Source of the DNA: an uncultured Alistipes sp. | GTDB lineage: Bacteria > Bacteroidota > Bacteroidia > Bacteroidales > Rikenellaceae | NCBI GenBank assembly: GCA_937911745.1 | Contig: CALDPX010000010.1 | Span: 1 to 41,018, forward strand | DNA length: 41,018 nt | Direction: 5' to 3' | Shown: positions 1 through 8,056 of the stretch, one piece after another | Position numbering within the stretch: the stretch's first letter is position 1 | Layout: each line of letters opens with the position of its first letter | Translations under genes and position numbers: made by a program | Notes under the pieces: model-generated | Seen by the model: only the letters and a program-made list of their open reading frames with translations | What the model was told of the DNA's origin: nothing | The model's database searches: none

Positions 1-120
1 GTTATCCCTGCAAGAAAAACAAGATAGGTAGATGCCAACCGCCTGCCTGCGGCAGTCGTGGCAAGACGGACAGACCTCTCCCGCCCTTACGGGCACCCCT
101 CTAACTTAGAGGGGGAGAGT
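1..120 (-). repeat. Composite leader repeat, module A (truncated by window edge)
   Basis: Read on the minus strand, this segment contains the conserved core TGTCCGTCTTGCCACG, a CTGCC-gca-GGCAG mini-hairpin and GGTTGGCATCTACCT, then runs off the window. Related copies lie near 22575-22625, 26347-26420 and 40974-41018. The upstream part (76-119) folds as a three-way junction: CTCTCCC with GGGAGAG, GCCC-ttac-GGGC, and CCCCTCTAA-c-TTAGAGGGG. By analogy with the other copies it may lead into a gene beyond the left edge. No ORF of its own is convincing. Confidence 0.75.
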
Positions 121-130
121 TTTACGTTTT

Positions 131-204
131 CGGGCTCGGCTGGTTGCCGAGCCCGCGACTATTGACGTTAGACCTTAGACATTAGACCTTATACGTTAGA
201 CAAA
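131..204 (-). repeat. Hairpin plus GTTAGAC-type heptamer array
   Basis: A perfect 10-bp hairpin (CGGGCTCGGC / GCCGAGCCCG, 131-155) is followed from 157 by seven 7-bp steps: GACTATT, GACGTTA, GACCTTA, GACATTA, GACCTTA, TACGTTA, GACAAAA. It lies immediately beyond the T-run of the terminator for the ABC operon. A very similar hairpin plus GACTATT-GACCTTA array is at 39553-39598, and the reverse orientation occurs at 22356 and 26243. Confidence 0.85.
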
Positions 205-244
205 AGAGAGAACGGAAGACTCATTTGAGCCTTCCGTTCTCTCT
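199..244 (-). terminator. Intrinsic terminator of the ABC exporter operon
   Basis: The arms AGAGAGAACGGAAG (205-218) and CTTCCGTTCTCTCT (231-244) are perfectly complementary around a short loop. On the minus strand the hairpin is followed by TTTTG. It begins three bases after the permease stop codon, so it should end the two-gene minus-strand transcript. Confidence 0.85.
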
Positions 245-247
245 TCG

Positions 248-1573
248 CTATTTGTATCGTATCCACTTGGCGAGTTCGCCGAAGGTGGGTTTCTTACCAT
301 ACATAAAGACACCTACACGATATATCTTGCCCGCAAGGTAGACCATTGCTACAAAGGTCACAAAGAGCAGACCAATGGAGAGTGCGAGTTCCCAACCTGG
401 GACACCATAGGGTAGGCGCACCATCATCACAACGGGCGAAGTGAAGGGTATAAGACTGAACCAGAATGCCAGAGGTCCGTGAGGGTCTTGCATTGCGCTC
501 ATCATCACAAAAATTGCGAGGATGAGGGGGATGGTAATGGGCAGTTGGAGGTTGTTTGTGTCCTTTTCGTTGTCCACAGCACTACCCACAGCCGCAAACA
601 TAGCCGCATAGAGCAGGTAGCCGCCAATGAAGTAGACGAGGAAGCCGCCCAAGATGCGCAGGAGGTAGGCGGGGTCGGTGATGGTGCCGAGGACAGCAAG
701 CAACTCGCCATCCATAGCGGGCATCTCGGCAGCACCCATCATTGCTGCGGGGTCCATAGCTGCCGAGGCGGTGGCTGCTGCCATCATATCGCTAACACCA
801 AAGAGGCTCATTGCCACTCCGCCAACAACCAAGATGAAGACCACCCAGATGACAAACTGAGTGACAGCCACCGAGGCGATACCGAGAATCTTGCCCATCA
901 TCAGTTGGAAGGGTTTGACGCTCGACACCATAACCTCCATAACCTTGTTGCTCTTCTCCTCGATGACACCCTGCATTACCATATTGCCATAGAGGAATAC
1001 GAACATATAAATAAGGAAGCCGAAGATGTATGCTAAGGCGATGTTGAGGATGGAGGAACTCTCCTTCGTCTCGCCACTTTCGCCCAGCTGTTTTACTTTG
1101 AGCGATACGGGAGTCTTGATAGCCTCCAAAATGGAGTCTATATCCTCGATGTTGTATGCTTTGAGTTTCTCTGCCTCCAAGATGGTGCGTATTTGGTCGG
1201 CAATCTCGCTCTCGATGTTGATTGTCGAGGACTCGTAGGTCAGCAACTGCACATTCGAGGGGTTGGTTGCCACATCGCTACCAATAATAAGAATACCGAA
1301 GATGTCCTGCTGCTCGGCGGTCAACTCTTCCAGAGTGCGGTCGGAGGTGGTGTAGTCGATGGTCGCGCTGTCCTGCATCTTGGGGGCTATGGTACCACTC
1401 TGGTCCACAACTACAATTTCGTGTTTCTCGTCACTCTGTATGTTCATCATCAGTGCGGGGATGAACATAATAGCAACAAAGGCTAAGGGCATCAGTATGG
1501 TGGTGATGATGAAACTCTTTTTGCGCACGCGCTCGTTGAACTCGCGCCCTGCTATGATTGCAATTTTTCCCAT
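248..1573 (-). CDS. ABC-2 type exporter permease, NatB-like
   Basis: This 441-residue membrane subunit of an ABC exporter has the NatB/YhaP topology: one N-terminal membrane helix (about 20-45, after the positively charged ERVRKKSF), a large extracytoplasmic domain (about 46-175), then five to six C-terminal membrane segments. The segment with VIEEKSNKVMEVMVSSVKP is the characteristic coupling region of ABC-2 permeases. The ATPase gene lies 36 bp upstream on the same strand, so the two probably form one transporter. The family exports Na+, drugs or peptides; the substrate cannot be read from sequence. An alanine/methionine-rich stretch (about 255-290) sits in a loop between membrane segments. 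The start MGKIAIIAGREF is typical of the family. Confidence 0.88.
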   Translation of the reverse strand: MGKIAIIAGREFNERVRKKSFIITTILMPLAFVAIMFIPALMMNIQSDEKHEIVVVDQSGTIAPKMQDSATIDYTTSDRTLEELTAEQQDIFGILIIGSDVATNPSNVQLLTYESSTINIESEIADQIRTILEAEKLKAYNIEDIDSILEAIKTPVSLKVKQLGESGETKESSSILNIALAYIFGFLIYMFVFLYGNMVMQGVIEEKSNKVMEVMVSSVKPFQLMMGKILGIASVAVTQFVIWVVFILVVGGVAMSLFGVSDMMAAATASAAMDPAAMMGAAEMPAMDGELLAVLGTITDPAYLLRILGGFLVYFIGGYLLYAAMFAAVGSAVDNEKDTNNLQLPITIPLILAIFVMMSAMQDPHGPLAFWFSLIPFTSPVVMMVRLPYGVPGWELALSIGLLFVTFVAMVYLAGKIYRVGVFMYGKKPTFGELAKWIRYK

Positions 1574-1609
1574 AAGAAAGTCTATTTTGGTCTAAGAGTT
1601 GTAAAAAAA

Positions 1610-2554
1610 TTAAAGTTTTCCCGCCACCGCACGAATAAAGATATCGTTCATTGAGGGAATAACCTCGCGGAAGGAGCGCAGAGAGGTGTGGTTGTTGATG
1701 ATGTTCACCACATCGCGCACATCCTCATCGTTGGGAATGTGGATTTTCAGTAGCGAGGAGCCTGCGCTCTGCACCGCTTCATCGTCCGAGATGGAGGTGT
1801 CGAGAAGGGTACAGGGGGCTGCTGCGAGGGCGTCCACAAGGGCTTCCTGAGAGCCTCGGTGGTCGATTTCGAAAATGTTACCTCCGTGACTGCGGCGAAT
1901 TTCGTCAAGGGGGCCACTGAGGATGTTGTGCGACTTGTTGATAAGGGTTATGTGGTCGCAAACCTCCTCCACCGAGGACATATTGTGGGTGGAGAAGATA
2001 ACGGTCGCACCCTTGTCACGGAGAGCCAAAATCTCCTCTTTGAGCAGATTGGCATTGATGGGGTCGAAACCACTGAAAGGCTCATCAAAGATGAGCAGTT
2101 CGGGCTCGTGGAGCACGGTAACGATAAATTGTACCTTCTGCGCCATACCCTTGGATAGCTCGCTGACCTTTTTGTTCCACCAACCCTCAATACCAAACTT
2201 CACAAACCACGCTTTCAGGCGACGTGTTGCCTCTGCCTTCGAGAGGCCTTTGAGTTGTGCGAAGTAGAGAGCCTGCTCGCCAACCTTCATTGTTTTGTAA
2301 AGACCGCGCTCCTCGGGAAGGTAACCGATGTGTGGGACATCTTCGGGCGAGAGAGGGTGTCCGTTGAACCACACCTTGCCACTATCGGGGGCGGTGATGC
2401 GGTTTATGATGCGGATGAGTGTGGTTTTGCCCGCTCCGTTGGGTCCGAGCAGACCATAGACGGCTCCGCGGGGTATTGAGAGCGATACATTGTCGAGTGC
2501 TGTATGACCCGCAAAGCATTTGGTCACATTTTCGACTCTAATAAGTTCTTCCAT
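1610..2554 (-). CDS. ABC transporter ATP-binding protein, NatA-like
   Basis: This 314-residue cytoplasmic ATPase is the partner of the downstream ABC-2 permease. All nucleotide-binding motifs are present: Walker A GPNGAGKT (37-44), Q-loop region around YLPEERG (78-84), signature LSKGM (133-137), Walker B LLIFDEP (153-159) and switch histidine H190. The tail after about residue 215 fits the DUF4162-type extension of NatA/YhaQ-like ATPases. The signature begins LSKGM rather than LSGGQ, as is common in this subfamily. It is the first gene of a two-gene minus-strand operon. A TATATTTG box lies close upstream on the minus strand (about 2583-2590), but no good -33 box was found. Start codon ATG, with no Shine-Dalgarno site. 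Confidence 0.93.
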   Translation of the reverse strand: MEELIRVENVTKCFAGHTALDNVSLSIPRGAVYGLLGPNGAGKTTLIRIINRITAPDSGKVWFNGHPLSPEDVPHIGYLPEERGLYKTMKVGEQALYFAQLKGLSKAEATRRLKAWFVKFGIEGWWNKKVSELSKGMAQKVQFIVTVLHEPELLIFDEPFSGFDPINANLLKEEILALRDKGATVIFSTHNMSSVEEVCDHITLINKSHNILSGPLDEIRRSHGGNIFEIDHRGSQEALVDALAAAPCTLLDTSISDDEAVQSAGSSLLKIHIPNDEDVRDVVNIINNHTSLRSFREVIPSMNDIFIRAVAGKL

Positions 2555-2594
2555 TTCTTCAAAAGTGTTTTAATATGCACAAATATACAAATAA

Positions 2595-2639
2595 TTTGTG
2601 AGGGCGTGCGCGGAGCTATCGTAATTTTGCTTAATTTTG
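2595..2639 (+). promoter_or_regulatory. Candidate Bacteroidetes promoter for manA
   Basis: Two TAATTTTG boxes (2622-2629 and 2632-2639) match the TAnnTTTG -7 consensus. A TTTG at 2595-2598 could be the -33 element, although the spacing of 23 bp to the first box is long. They lie 30-50 bp before the manA ATG. The region between the divergent ABC operon and manA holds no gene. Confidence 0.5.
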
Positions 2640-2669
2640 ACTTCCAAAAAGAGAAATAGAACAAGGAAT

Positions 2670-3644
2670 ATGCTATATCCGTTGAAATTTCATCCCCTGC
2701 TGAAAGAGGTTTTGTGGGGAGGTAATAGGCTTGCCAATGCGGGCAAGCGTGTGCCTCGAGGTGTCAACCCCAAGGAGATTGGAGAGAGTTGGGAACTCTC
2801 GGGAATTGAAGGCTCCGAGTCGGTGGTTTCGGAGGGTGCGCTTGCAGACAACTCCCTTTCGGAACTTGTGGAGGTCTATATGGGCGAGTTGGTTGGCGAC
2901 AAGAACTACGAGAAGTATGGCTTGGAGTTTCCCGTACTGCTTAAATTCATTGACACTCGCGATAGGCTCTCTGTGCAGGTGCACCCTTCGGACGAGTTTG
3001 CTCGCCAGATGCACTCCACACGCGGCAAGAGCGAGATGTGGTATATCATTGATGCAGAGGAAAACGGAGCTATCTATCTCGATCTTAAACACCCTCTTTC
3101 GGAGGAGGAGTATGACAATGCTGTTGAGAGAGGCACCATTGCCGAACATCTCAATCGCATTCCGGTGCGCAAGGGCGAAGCGTATTTTGTCCCCTCGGGA
3201 ACTATCCATGCCATTGATGGAGGTGTCTTCTTGGCGGAAGTTCAAGAGTCTTCGGCAATTACTTATCGTATAGACGATTGGGGGCGCAAGGACCGCAATG
3301 GTCACCCTCGCGAACTACACACTGCGCTTGCGGCAGAGGTTGTGAGGTTGGAGCCCCAAGAGGGACTGTGTATCACAAAGCCCTCGGTGCTCAATGAGGC
3401 TGTGGAACTGCTTTCGTGCGAGCAGTTTTCGGTAAACCTCATAGAGATAGATGGGACCATCGAGACGGACTATGCTCCGCTGGATAGTTTTGTTGCCTTT
3501 ATGTGTGTCGAGGGCGAGTTTGTGGTGCGTGCTATGGGTTGCGATATGCACCTTGCTACGCTTGAAACAATTCTCATCCCCGCCGAGGCAACCGATGTAG
3601 CTGTGAGAGGAAAGGGTAAACTCTTGGAGGTTTTTGTGAAATAA
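2670..3644 (+). CDS. manA: Mannose-6-phosphate isomerase, class I
   Basis: The enzyme interconverts fructose-6-phosphate and mannose-6-phosphate, linking glycolysis to GDP-mannose and cell-surface glycan synthesis. The 324-residue cupin protein shows the zinc ligand set of type I PMIs: Gln and His in LSVQVHPSD, Glu in GKSEMWYII, and His in PSGTIHAI. The N-terminus MLYPLKFHPLLKEVLWGG is typical, which is why ATG 2670 is preferred over the in-frame TTG at 2637. The length fits the short bacterial form. It is a single gene between the divergent ABC operon and the ATP synthase operon, closed by a strong terminator 52 bp after its stop. Confidence 0.93.
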   Translation: MLYPLKFHPLLKEVLWGGNRLANAGKRVPRGVNPKEIGESWELSGIEGSESVVSEGALADNSLSELVEVYMGELVGDKNYEKYGLEFPVLLKFIDTRDRLSVQVHPSDEFARQMHSTRGKSEMWYIIDAEENGAIYLDLKHPLSEEEYDNAVERGTIAEHLNRIPVRKGEAYFVPSGTIHAIDGGVFLAEVQESSAITYRIDDWGRKDRNGHPRELHTALAAEVVRLEPQEGLCITKPSVLNEAVELLSCEQFSVNLIEIDGTIETDYAPLDSFVAFMCVEGEFVVRAMGCDMHLATLETILIPAEATDVAVRGKGKLLEVFVK

Positions 3645-3696
3645 ACCAACCACATAATGGCAATCTACAAATAGTGGAGAAAAATGTGTGAAATCG

Positions 3697-3753
3697 GCAC
3701 TTACAAAGGGGCGACCATGTCAATTTGGTCGCCCCTTTGTAAGTGCTTTTTTT
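3697..3753 (+). terminator. Strong intrinsic terminator after manA
   Basis: A perfect 20-bp stem (arms 3697-3716 and 3727-3746, containing AAAGGGGCGACC and its complement) with a 10-nt loop is followed directly by seven T residues. It separates manA from the ATP synthase promoter. The length and perfection of the stem are unusual. Confidence 0.92.
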
Positions 3754-3764
3754 GTGGTTTGATG

Positions 3765-3794
3765 TTTGGATTTCACAATAAAATGCTATATTTG
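3765..3794 (+). promoter_or_regulatory. Promoter of the ATP synthase operon
   Basis: TTTG at 3765-3768 and TATATTTG at 3787-3794, 18 bp apart, match the Bacteroidetes primary sigma factor consensus (TTTG at -33, TAnnTTTG at -7). Transcription would start around 3800, giving a leader of about 50 nt before atpD. Confidence 0.75.
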
Positions 3795-3848
3795 TAAAAA
3801 TAACGCAAAGCGAAGAGCTTGTGGGCTAATCATAATTGAACCAAATAT

Positions 3849-5375
3849 ATGGGAGAGAGTACTCCAAAGAGGATTGTCGGTCGTGTGGTGCAAATCGTAG
3901 GACCGGTTGTTGATGTTAGTTTTGAGGATGTTCAGGAGGTGGGCATAGAACTTCCTGCCATCCACGATGCAATAGAAATCCAAAGAGCAGACGGCAAAAA
4001 ACTTCTTGCCGAAATCCAACAACATATTGGCGAAAGGAGCGTAAGGGCGGTGGCTATGGACTCCACAGACGGACTGAGTCGTGGTGTGGAGGCGGTGTCG
4101 CACTATGCGCCTATTGCTATGCCCGTAGGAGAGCAAATCAAAGGGCGATTGATGAATGTGGTGGGCGATGCTATTGACGGCATCGGCAGCCTCGAAATGG
4201 AGGGTGCTCTGCCCATCCACCGCGATGCGCCCAAGTTCGACGACCTTACAACCTCGCAAGAGGTGCTCTATACGGGCATAAAGGTTATTGACCTCTTGGA
4301 GCCCTACGTCAAGGGTGGCAAGGTCGGCTTGTTTGGTGGCGCAGGTGTGGGTAAGACGGTGCTTATTATGGAACTTATCCGCAATGTGGCGAAGAAACTC
4401 GGCGGCTACTCGGTCTTTGCGGGTGTTGGCGAGCGCACGCGCGAGGGTAACGACCTGCTGAGGGAGATGATCGAATCGGGTGTTATCCGCTATGGTAAGG
4501 AGTTTGAGGAGGGTATGAAAAGAGGCGATTGGGACCTCTCGACCATCGACCCCGAGGAACTCCGCAAGTCACAGGCGACACTTGTCTTTGGTCAGATGAA
4601 CGAGCCCCCGGGTGCTCGTGCCTCGGTTGCGCTGTCGGGCTTGACGGTTGCCGAATCATTCCGCGATGGCGGAGCCAATAGGGATATCCTTTTCTTTATA
4701 GATAACATTTTCCGCTTTACGCAGGCGGGCTCCGAGGTGAGTGCGCTGCTGGGGCGTATGCCTTCGGCTGTGGGCTACCAACCTACGCTGGCTACCGAGA
4801 TGGGTGCTATGCAGGAGCGTATTACATCGACCAAGAACGGCTCTATTACCTCCATTCAGGCGGTCTATGTCCCTGCCGATGACCTTACAGACCCCGCCCC
4901 CGCAACAACCTTTACCCACCTCGATGCTACGACCGTTTTGAGCCGTAAAATTGCCGAGATGGGTATCTATCCCGCTGTGGACCCCCTCGAATCGACCTCC
5001 CGCATCCTCAACCCCAATGTTGTGGGCGAGGAGCACTATAAGACCGCCCAGAGGGTTAAACAAATCCTCCAACGCAATAAGGAATTGCAGGATATCATCT
5101 CCATTTTGGGTATGGAGGAACTCTCGGAGGAGGATAGGCTGACGGTCAATCGTGCACGCCGTGTACAACGCTTCCTCTCGCAACCATTCTCGGTGGCAGA
5201 GCAGTTTACGGGCGTGGAGGGCGTTATGGTGTCGATTGAGGATACCATCCGAGGCTTCAAGATGATTCTCGATGGCGAGGTAGACCACCTGCCCGAGGCT
5301 GCATTCCTCAATGTGGGCACCATCGAAGAGGCTATCGCCAAGGGCGAGGAGATTCGCCGTAAGGTTGTCGAATAG
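3849..5375 (+). CDS. atpD: F1 ATP synthase subunit beta
   Basis: This is the catalytic subunit of the F1 head, which makes ATP from ADP and phosphate as gamma rotates. The 508-residue protein has Walker A GGAGVGKT (163-170), the catalytic glutamate in GERTREG (E195 by count), and the C-terminal ELSEED motif that contacts gamma. An insertion around residues 213-240, between GERTREG and the next conserved strand, is in keeping with Bacteroidetes beta subunits. It is the first gene of the operon behind a clear promoter. Beta and epsilon come before the Fo genes, the order expected in this phylum rather than the E. coli order. Start ATG 3849, without a Shine-Dalgarno site. Confidence 0.97.
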   Translation: MGESTPKRIVGRVVQIVGPVVDVSFEDVQEVGIELPAIHDAIEIQRADGKKLLAEIQQHIGERSVRAVAMDSTDGLSRGVEAVSHYAPIAMPVGEQIKGRLMNVVGDAIDGIGSLEMEGALPIHRDAPKFDDLTTSQEVLYTGIKVIDLLEPYVKGGKVGLFGGAGVGKTVLIMELIRNVAKKLGGYSVFAGVGERTREGNDLLREMIESGVIRYGKEFEEGMKRGDWDLSTIDPEELRKSQATLVFGQMNEPPGARASVALSGLTVAESFRDGGANRDILFFIDNIFRFTQAGSEVSALLGRMPSAVGYQPTLATEMGAMQERITSTKNGSITSIQAVYVPADDLTDPAPATTFTHLDATTVLSRKIAEMGIYPAVDPLESTSRILNPNVVGEEHYKTAQRVKQILQRNKELQDIISILGMEELSEEDRLTVNRARRVQRFLSQPFSVAEQFTGVEGVMVSIEDTIRGFKMILDGEVDHLPEAAFLNVGTIEEAIAKGEEIRRKVVE

Positions 5376-5410
5376 AAGAGGTTGTACCACTTAGTAATCC
5401 ACACCGAAAG

Positions 5411-5647
5411 ATGACACTGAAAATCATTTCCCCCCGAGGAGCGGTTTTTGAGGGCGAGGTGCAGAGGGTGCTGCTCCCCGGTGCAAAGGCACCTTTTGTG
5501 GTGCTGCAACGCCACGCACCACTAATCTCTTCGCTCACAAAGGGCAACGTGGTGTTCACTCTCGCGGACGGCACCCGACAGGAGGTGGCTGTCGAGGGCG
5601 GCTTTGTGGAGGTCAAAAACGACACGATTGTGGTTTGCACCGAGTAA
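5411..5647 (+). CDS. atpC: F1 ATP synthase subunit epsilon (short form)
   Basis: Epsilon forms part of the central stalk and contacts the c-ring. The 78-residue product covers only the N-terminal beta-sandwich (MTLKIISPRGAVFEG onward). The C-terminal helical hairpin that inhibits ATP hydrolysis in E. coli-type subunits is missing. Length and position right after atpD fit the short epsilon forms seen in this phylum. The gene ends 4 bp before the next membrane protein gene. Without the helical domain, epsilon-based inhibition of ATP hydrolysis is not expected (inference). Confidence 0.92.
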   Translation: MTLKIISPRGAVFEGEVQRVLLPGAKAPFVVLQRHAPLISSLTKGNVVFTLADGTRQEVAVEGGFVEVKNDTIVVCTE

Positions 5648-5651
5648 AACA

Positions 5652-6056
5652 ATGAATAAAAAGAGAGATATGAGATACAAAACAGTAGCCAATGCGCTCA
5701 TTAGTGCAACGGTGCTCTATGGAGTGGCTCTGCCGCTGATGAAGACGCTGGGAGCAGATAGTTACACTCTGCTGATGTGGATAGCACCCGCATTTTTCTA
5801 CCTCTACGAGAGTGTTTTTGTGTGGCTTGTGGGCAGATACGAGAGGATGAAACCCCAAAAGGTGCTCACAACTTCGCTTGCGATGAGAGGCATAAAATTC
5901 CTCGGAGTGGCAGTGATGATGTTTGTGTGGGTGGCTCTAAGGCTTCCCGCCAAGACAGAGTTTCTGCTCTATACGCTCGGCTACTATCTGCTCACATCGC
6001 TCTTTGAGGGATGGGTAGCCAAGGCGTACGGCAAAGAGATGTCCGACAAACAATAA
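5652..6056 (+). CDS. Small membrane protein encoded inside the ATP synthase operon
   Basis: This 134-residue protein has about four hydrophobic segments (roughly residues 10-25, 35-55, 72-92 and 97-115) and basic loops. I do not recognise a named family. By position, between the F1 stalk gene and subunit a, it may play the role of AtpI/AtpZ-type accessory proteins, which help c-ring assembly or Mg2+ supply in other bacteria; this is inference from location only. ATG 5652 lies 4 bp after the atpC stop, and an alternative ATG is at 5670. The reading frame is open further upstream inside atpC, but that part has no meaning as protein. Confidence 0.8.
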   Translation: MNKKRDMRYKTVANALISATVLYGVALPLMKTLGADSYTLLMWIAPAFFYLYESVFVWLVGRYERMKPQKVLTTSLAMRGIKFLGVAVMMFVWVALRLPAKTEFLLYTLGYYLLTSLFEGWVAKAYGKEMSDKQ

Positions 6057-6071
6057 CAACGAACAGGCTAT

Positions 6072-7217
6072 ATGAAACTACGATTGAGAAATATCACACT
6101 ATTGCTTACAGTGCTCCTTGTGGGGGTGCTGTGGAGTGGGGTGTATGCTCAGTCGGAGGAACCACGCCCCGCAAGCAACGATGCCCAAAAGGTGCAAGAG
6201 GCAGAAGAGGGATTTGATGTTGTGGGACTCATTTTCGACCACATCAGCGATGCCTACTCGTGGCACATTGCAACCTATAAGGGACACCACATAGAGATAC
6301 CCCTGCCCTGCATTGTGCGCTCGCGTACAGAGGGCTGGGAGGTTTTTTTGTCCTCGCGCCTTGCCCACGGACACTCTTATAAGGGATTTTCCATTGCCCC
6401 CAAAGGTGCCGAGTGGGAGGGTAAGATTGTGGCTGTGGGCGAAGATGGCGAAGTCTACCGCCCCATAGACCTCTCGATAACGAAAAACGCTGCGGGAGTT
6501 ATCATCAACTCACTCATACTGCTGGTTGTAATCCTCGGGTGTGCAAGATGGTACCGCAAACGTGAGAGCGATATATATGCTGTTCCCAAAGGGTTTGTGG
6601 GGGCTGTGGAGATGCTCATTGTGAGCCTTGTGGACGATGTTATACGTCCCTCGGTAGGTAAAGACTACAAACGCTACGCGCCCTACCTGCTGACAGCCTT
6701 TTTCTTCATCTTCATCAACAACCTTATGGGCTTGGTGCCGACCTTCCCGGGCGGAGCCAACACTACGGGCAACATTGCCATAACGCTCATTCTGGCTTTG
6801 GCGACGATGTTTGCGGTCAATGTCTTTGGCAACAAGGAGTATTGGAAGGAGATACTTTGGCCCGATGTCCCCATATGGATGAAGTGCCCCATCCCCCTGA
6901 TGCCCGTCATAGAGTTATTCGGCATAATCTCCAAACCCTTCGCACTGACCATACGTCTTTTTGCCAACACCCTGGCGGGACATATGGTCATCCTCGCCCT
7001 CACAAGCCTTGTCTTTGTGTCGGCAACGATGGGCACGACAATGAATATCGTTATGACCATCTTCTCGGTCTTGCTGACCGTCTTTATGCTGGTGTTGGAG
7101 ATACTTGTGGCATATATTCAGGCATACGTCTTCACGATGCTCTCCTCGGTCTTTGTGGGGCTCTCGCGCAAGGACCATCACGAGGCAAGGAAAGAGAAAA
7201 CAAAACAATTAGAATAG
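6072..7217 (+). CDS. atpB: Fo ATP synthase subunit a
   Basis: Subunit a forms the two proton half-channels against the c-ring. The 381-residue protein begins with a likely signal peptide (cut after GVYA, about residue 26) and a soluble periplasmic region (about 27-145), an extension found in Bacteroidetes but not in E. coli. The membrane domain follows. The essential arginine is visible in LTIRLFANTLAGH, and the last helix contains AYIQAYVFTML with the conserved Gln. The C-terminus is charged (RKDHHEARKEKTKQLE). It lies 15 bp after the preceding membrane protein gene and 30 bp before atpE. Confidence 0.95.
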   Translation: MKLRLRNITLLLTVLLVGVLWSGVYAQSEEPRPASNDAQKVQEAEEGFDVVGLIFDHISDAYSWHIATYKGHHIEIPLPCIVRSRTEGWEVFLSSRLAHGHSYKGFSIAPKGAEWEGKIVAVGEDGEVYRPIDLSITKNAAGVIINSLILLVVILGCARWYRKRESDIYAVPKGFVGAVEMLIVSLVDDVIRPSVGKDYKRYAPYLLTAFFFIFINNLMGLVPTFPGGANTTGNIAITLILALATMFAVNVFGNKEYWKEILWPDVPIWMKCPIPLMPVIELFGIISKPFALTIRLFANTLAGHMVILALTSLVFVSATMGTTMNIVMTIFSVLLTVFMLVLEILVAYIQAYVFTMLSSVFVGLSRKDHHEARKEKTKQLE

Positions 7218-7247
7218 AATTATTAACCTTTTAACACACAAAGAATT

Positions 7248-7490
7248 ATGTTGGCATTTGTAACACTTTTGCAAGCCGTAAACCTCGGCGCAGCAGTAGC
7301 ACCCCTGGCAGCCGCTTTGGCAGTATTTGGTGCTGCTTGGGGTATTGGTAAAATTGGTTCTAACGCCTTGGAGGCTATGGCACGCCAGCCCGAGGCAGCA
7401 GGCTCGTTGCAGTCGTCGATGATTATCGCAGGCGGTCTTATCGAGGGTGCAACCCTGTTTGCTATTGTGGTTTGCCTGCTTGCAATCTAA
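7248..7490 (+). CDS. atpE: Fo ATP synthase subunit c
   Basis: This 80-residue proteolipid has two membrane helices joined by the polar loop ARQPEA (45-50). The ion-binding carboxylate is E66 in GGLIEGATLF. Against the Na+-type c subunit of Ilyobacter tartaricus, the positions that supply the Gln and Ser Na+ ligands are here Ile33 and Gly67, so the ring is most likely H+-coupled (comparison from memory of the family). The gene lies between atpB and atpF with short gaps. Confidence 0.95.
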   Translation: MLAFVTLLQAVNLGAAVAPLAAALAVFGAAWGIGKIGSNALEAMARQPEAAGSLQSSMIIAGGLIEGATLFAIVVCLLAI

Positions 7491-7511
7491 ACCTAAAAAA
7501 ACAGCAAATCT

Positions 7512-8021
7512 ATGTCGCTACTTACACCCGACTTGGGGCTTCTGTTTTGGATGCTCCTATCGTTCCTCATAGTCTTTGGGGCTCTGGCGAAGTTCGGCTT
7601 TCCTATGATTACGGGTATGGTCGAGCGCCGCAAGGCTCACATCGAGGAGTCGTTGAGTGCTGCCGATGAGGCAATGCGCCGACTCGAAGGTGTGGAGCAG
7701 GAGGCTCAGAGGATTATGGAGGATGCCGCACGCCGCTCGGGCGAGATGCTCTCGGCTGCTACCGCAGACTCCGAGCGCATTGTGGCTGCCGCCCGCCAGA
7801 GGGCTGAGGCAGATGTTGCGGCGCGTATGGAGGCGGCAAGAACCCAAATCGAAATCGAAAAACAGAAGGCTCTGGGCGAGTTGCGAACTACCGTAGCACT
7901 CCTCTCGGTGGATGTTGCTGAGAAGGTGCTGCGCCAAAGACTCAACGACGACTCTGCCTCGGGCGAGTATATCGACCGCTTGATTGAGGAGGCAGAGAAG
8001 GGCAACAGCCCCAAAGTCTAA
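7512..8021 (+). CDS. atpF: Fo ATP synthase subunit b
   Basis: This 169-residue peripheral stalk subunit has a single N-terminal membrane helix (about 7-28, LGLLFWMLLSFLIVFGAL), then a long charged alpha-helical coiled coil rich in Ala, Glu and Arg through about residue 150. It dimerises and links Fo to the top of F1 through delta. Length and order (after c, before delta) are canonical. Confidence 0.94.
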   Translation: MSLLTPDLGLLFWMLLSFLIVFGALAKFGFPMITGMVERRKAHIEESLSAADEAMRRLEGVEQEAQRIMEDAARRSGEMLSAATADSERIVAAARQRAEADVAARMEAARTQIEIEKQKALGELRTTVALLSVDVAEKVLRQRLNDDSASGEYIDRLIEEAEKGNSPKV

Positions 8022-8056
8022 CGCCACACAAACACTCACAAAACCCTTGTGCCGCT

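Noticed and set aside
479..1036. Plus-strand frame of 185 codons
   Set aside because: Antisense to the ABC permease, His/Asp/Cys-rich, no known family.
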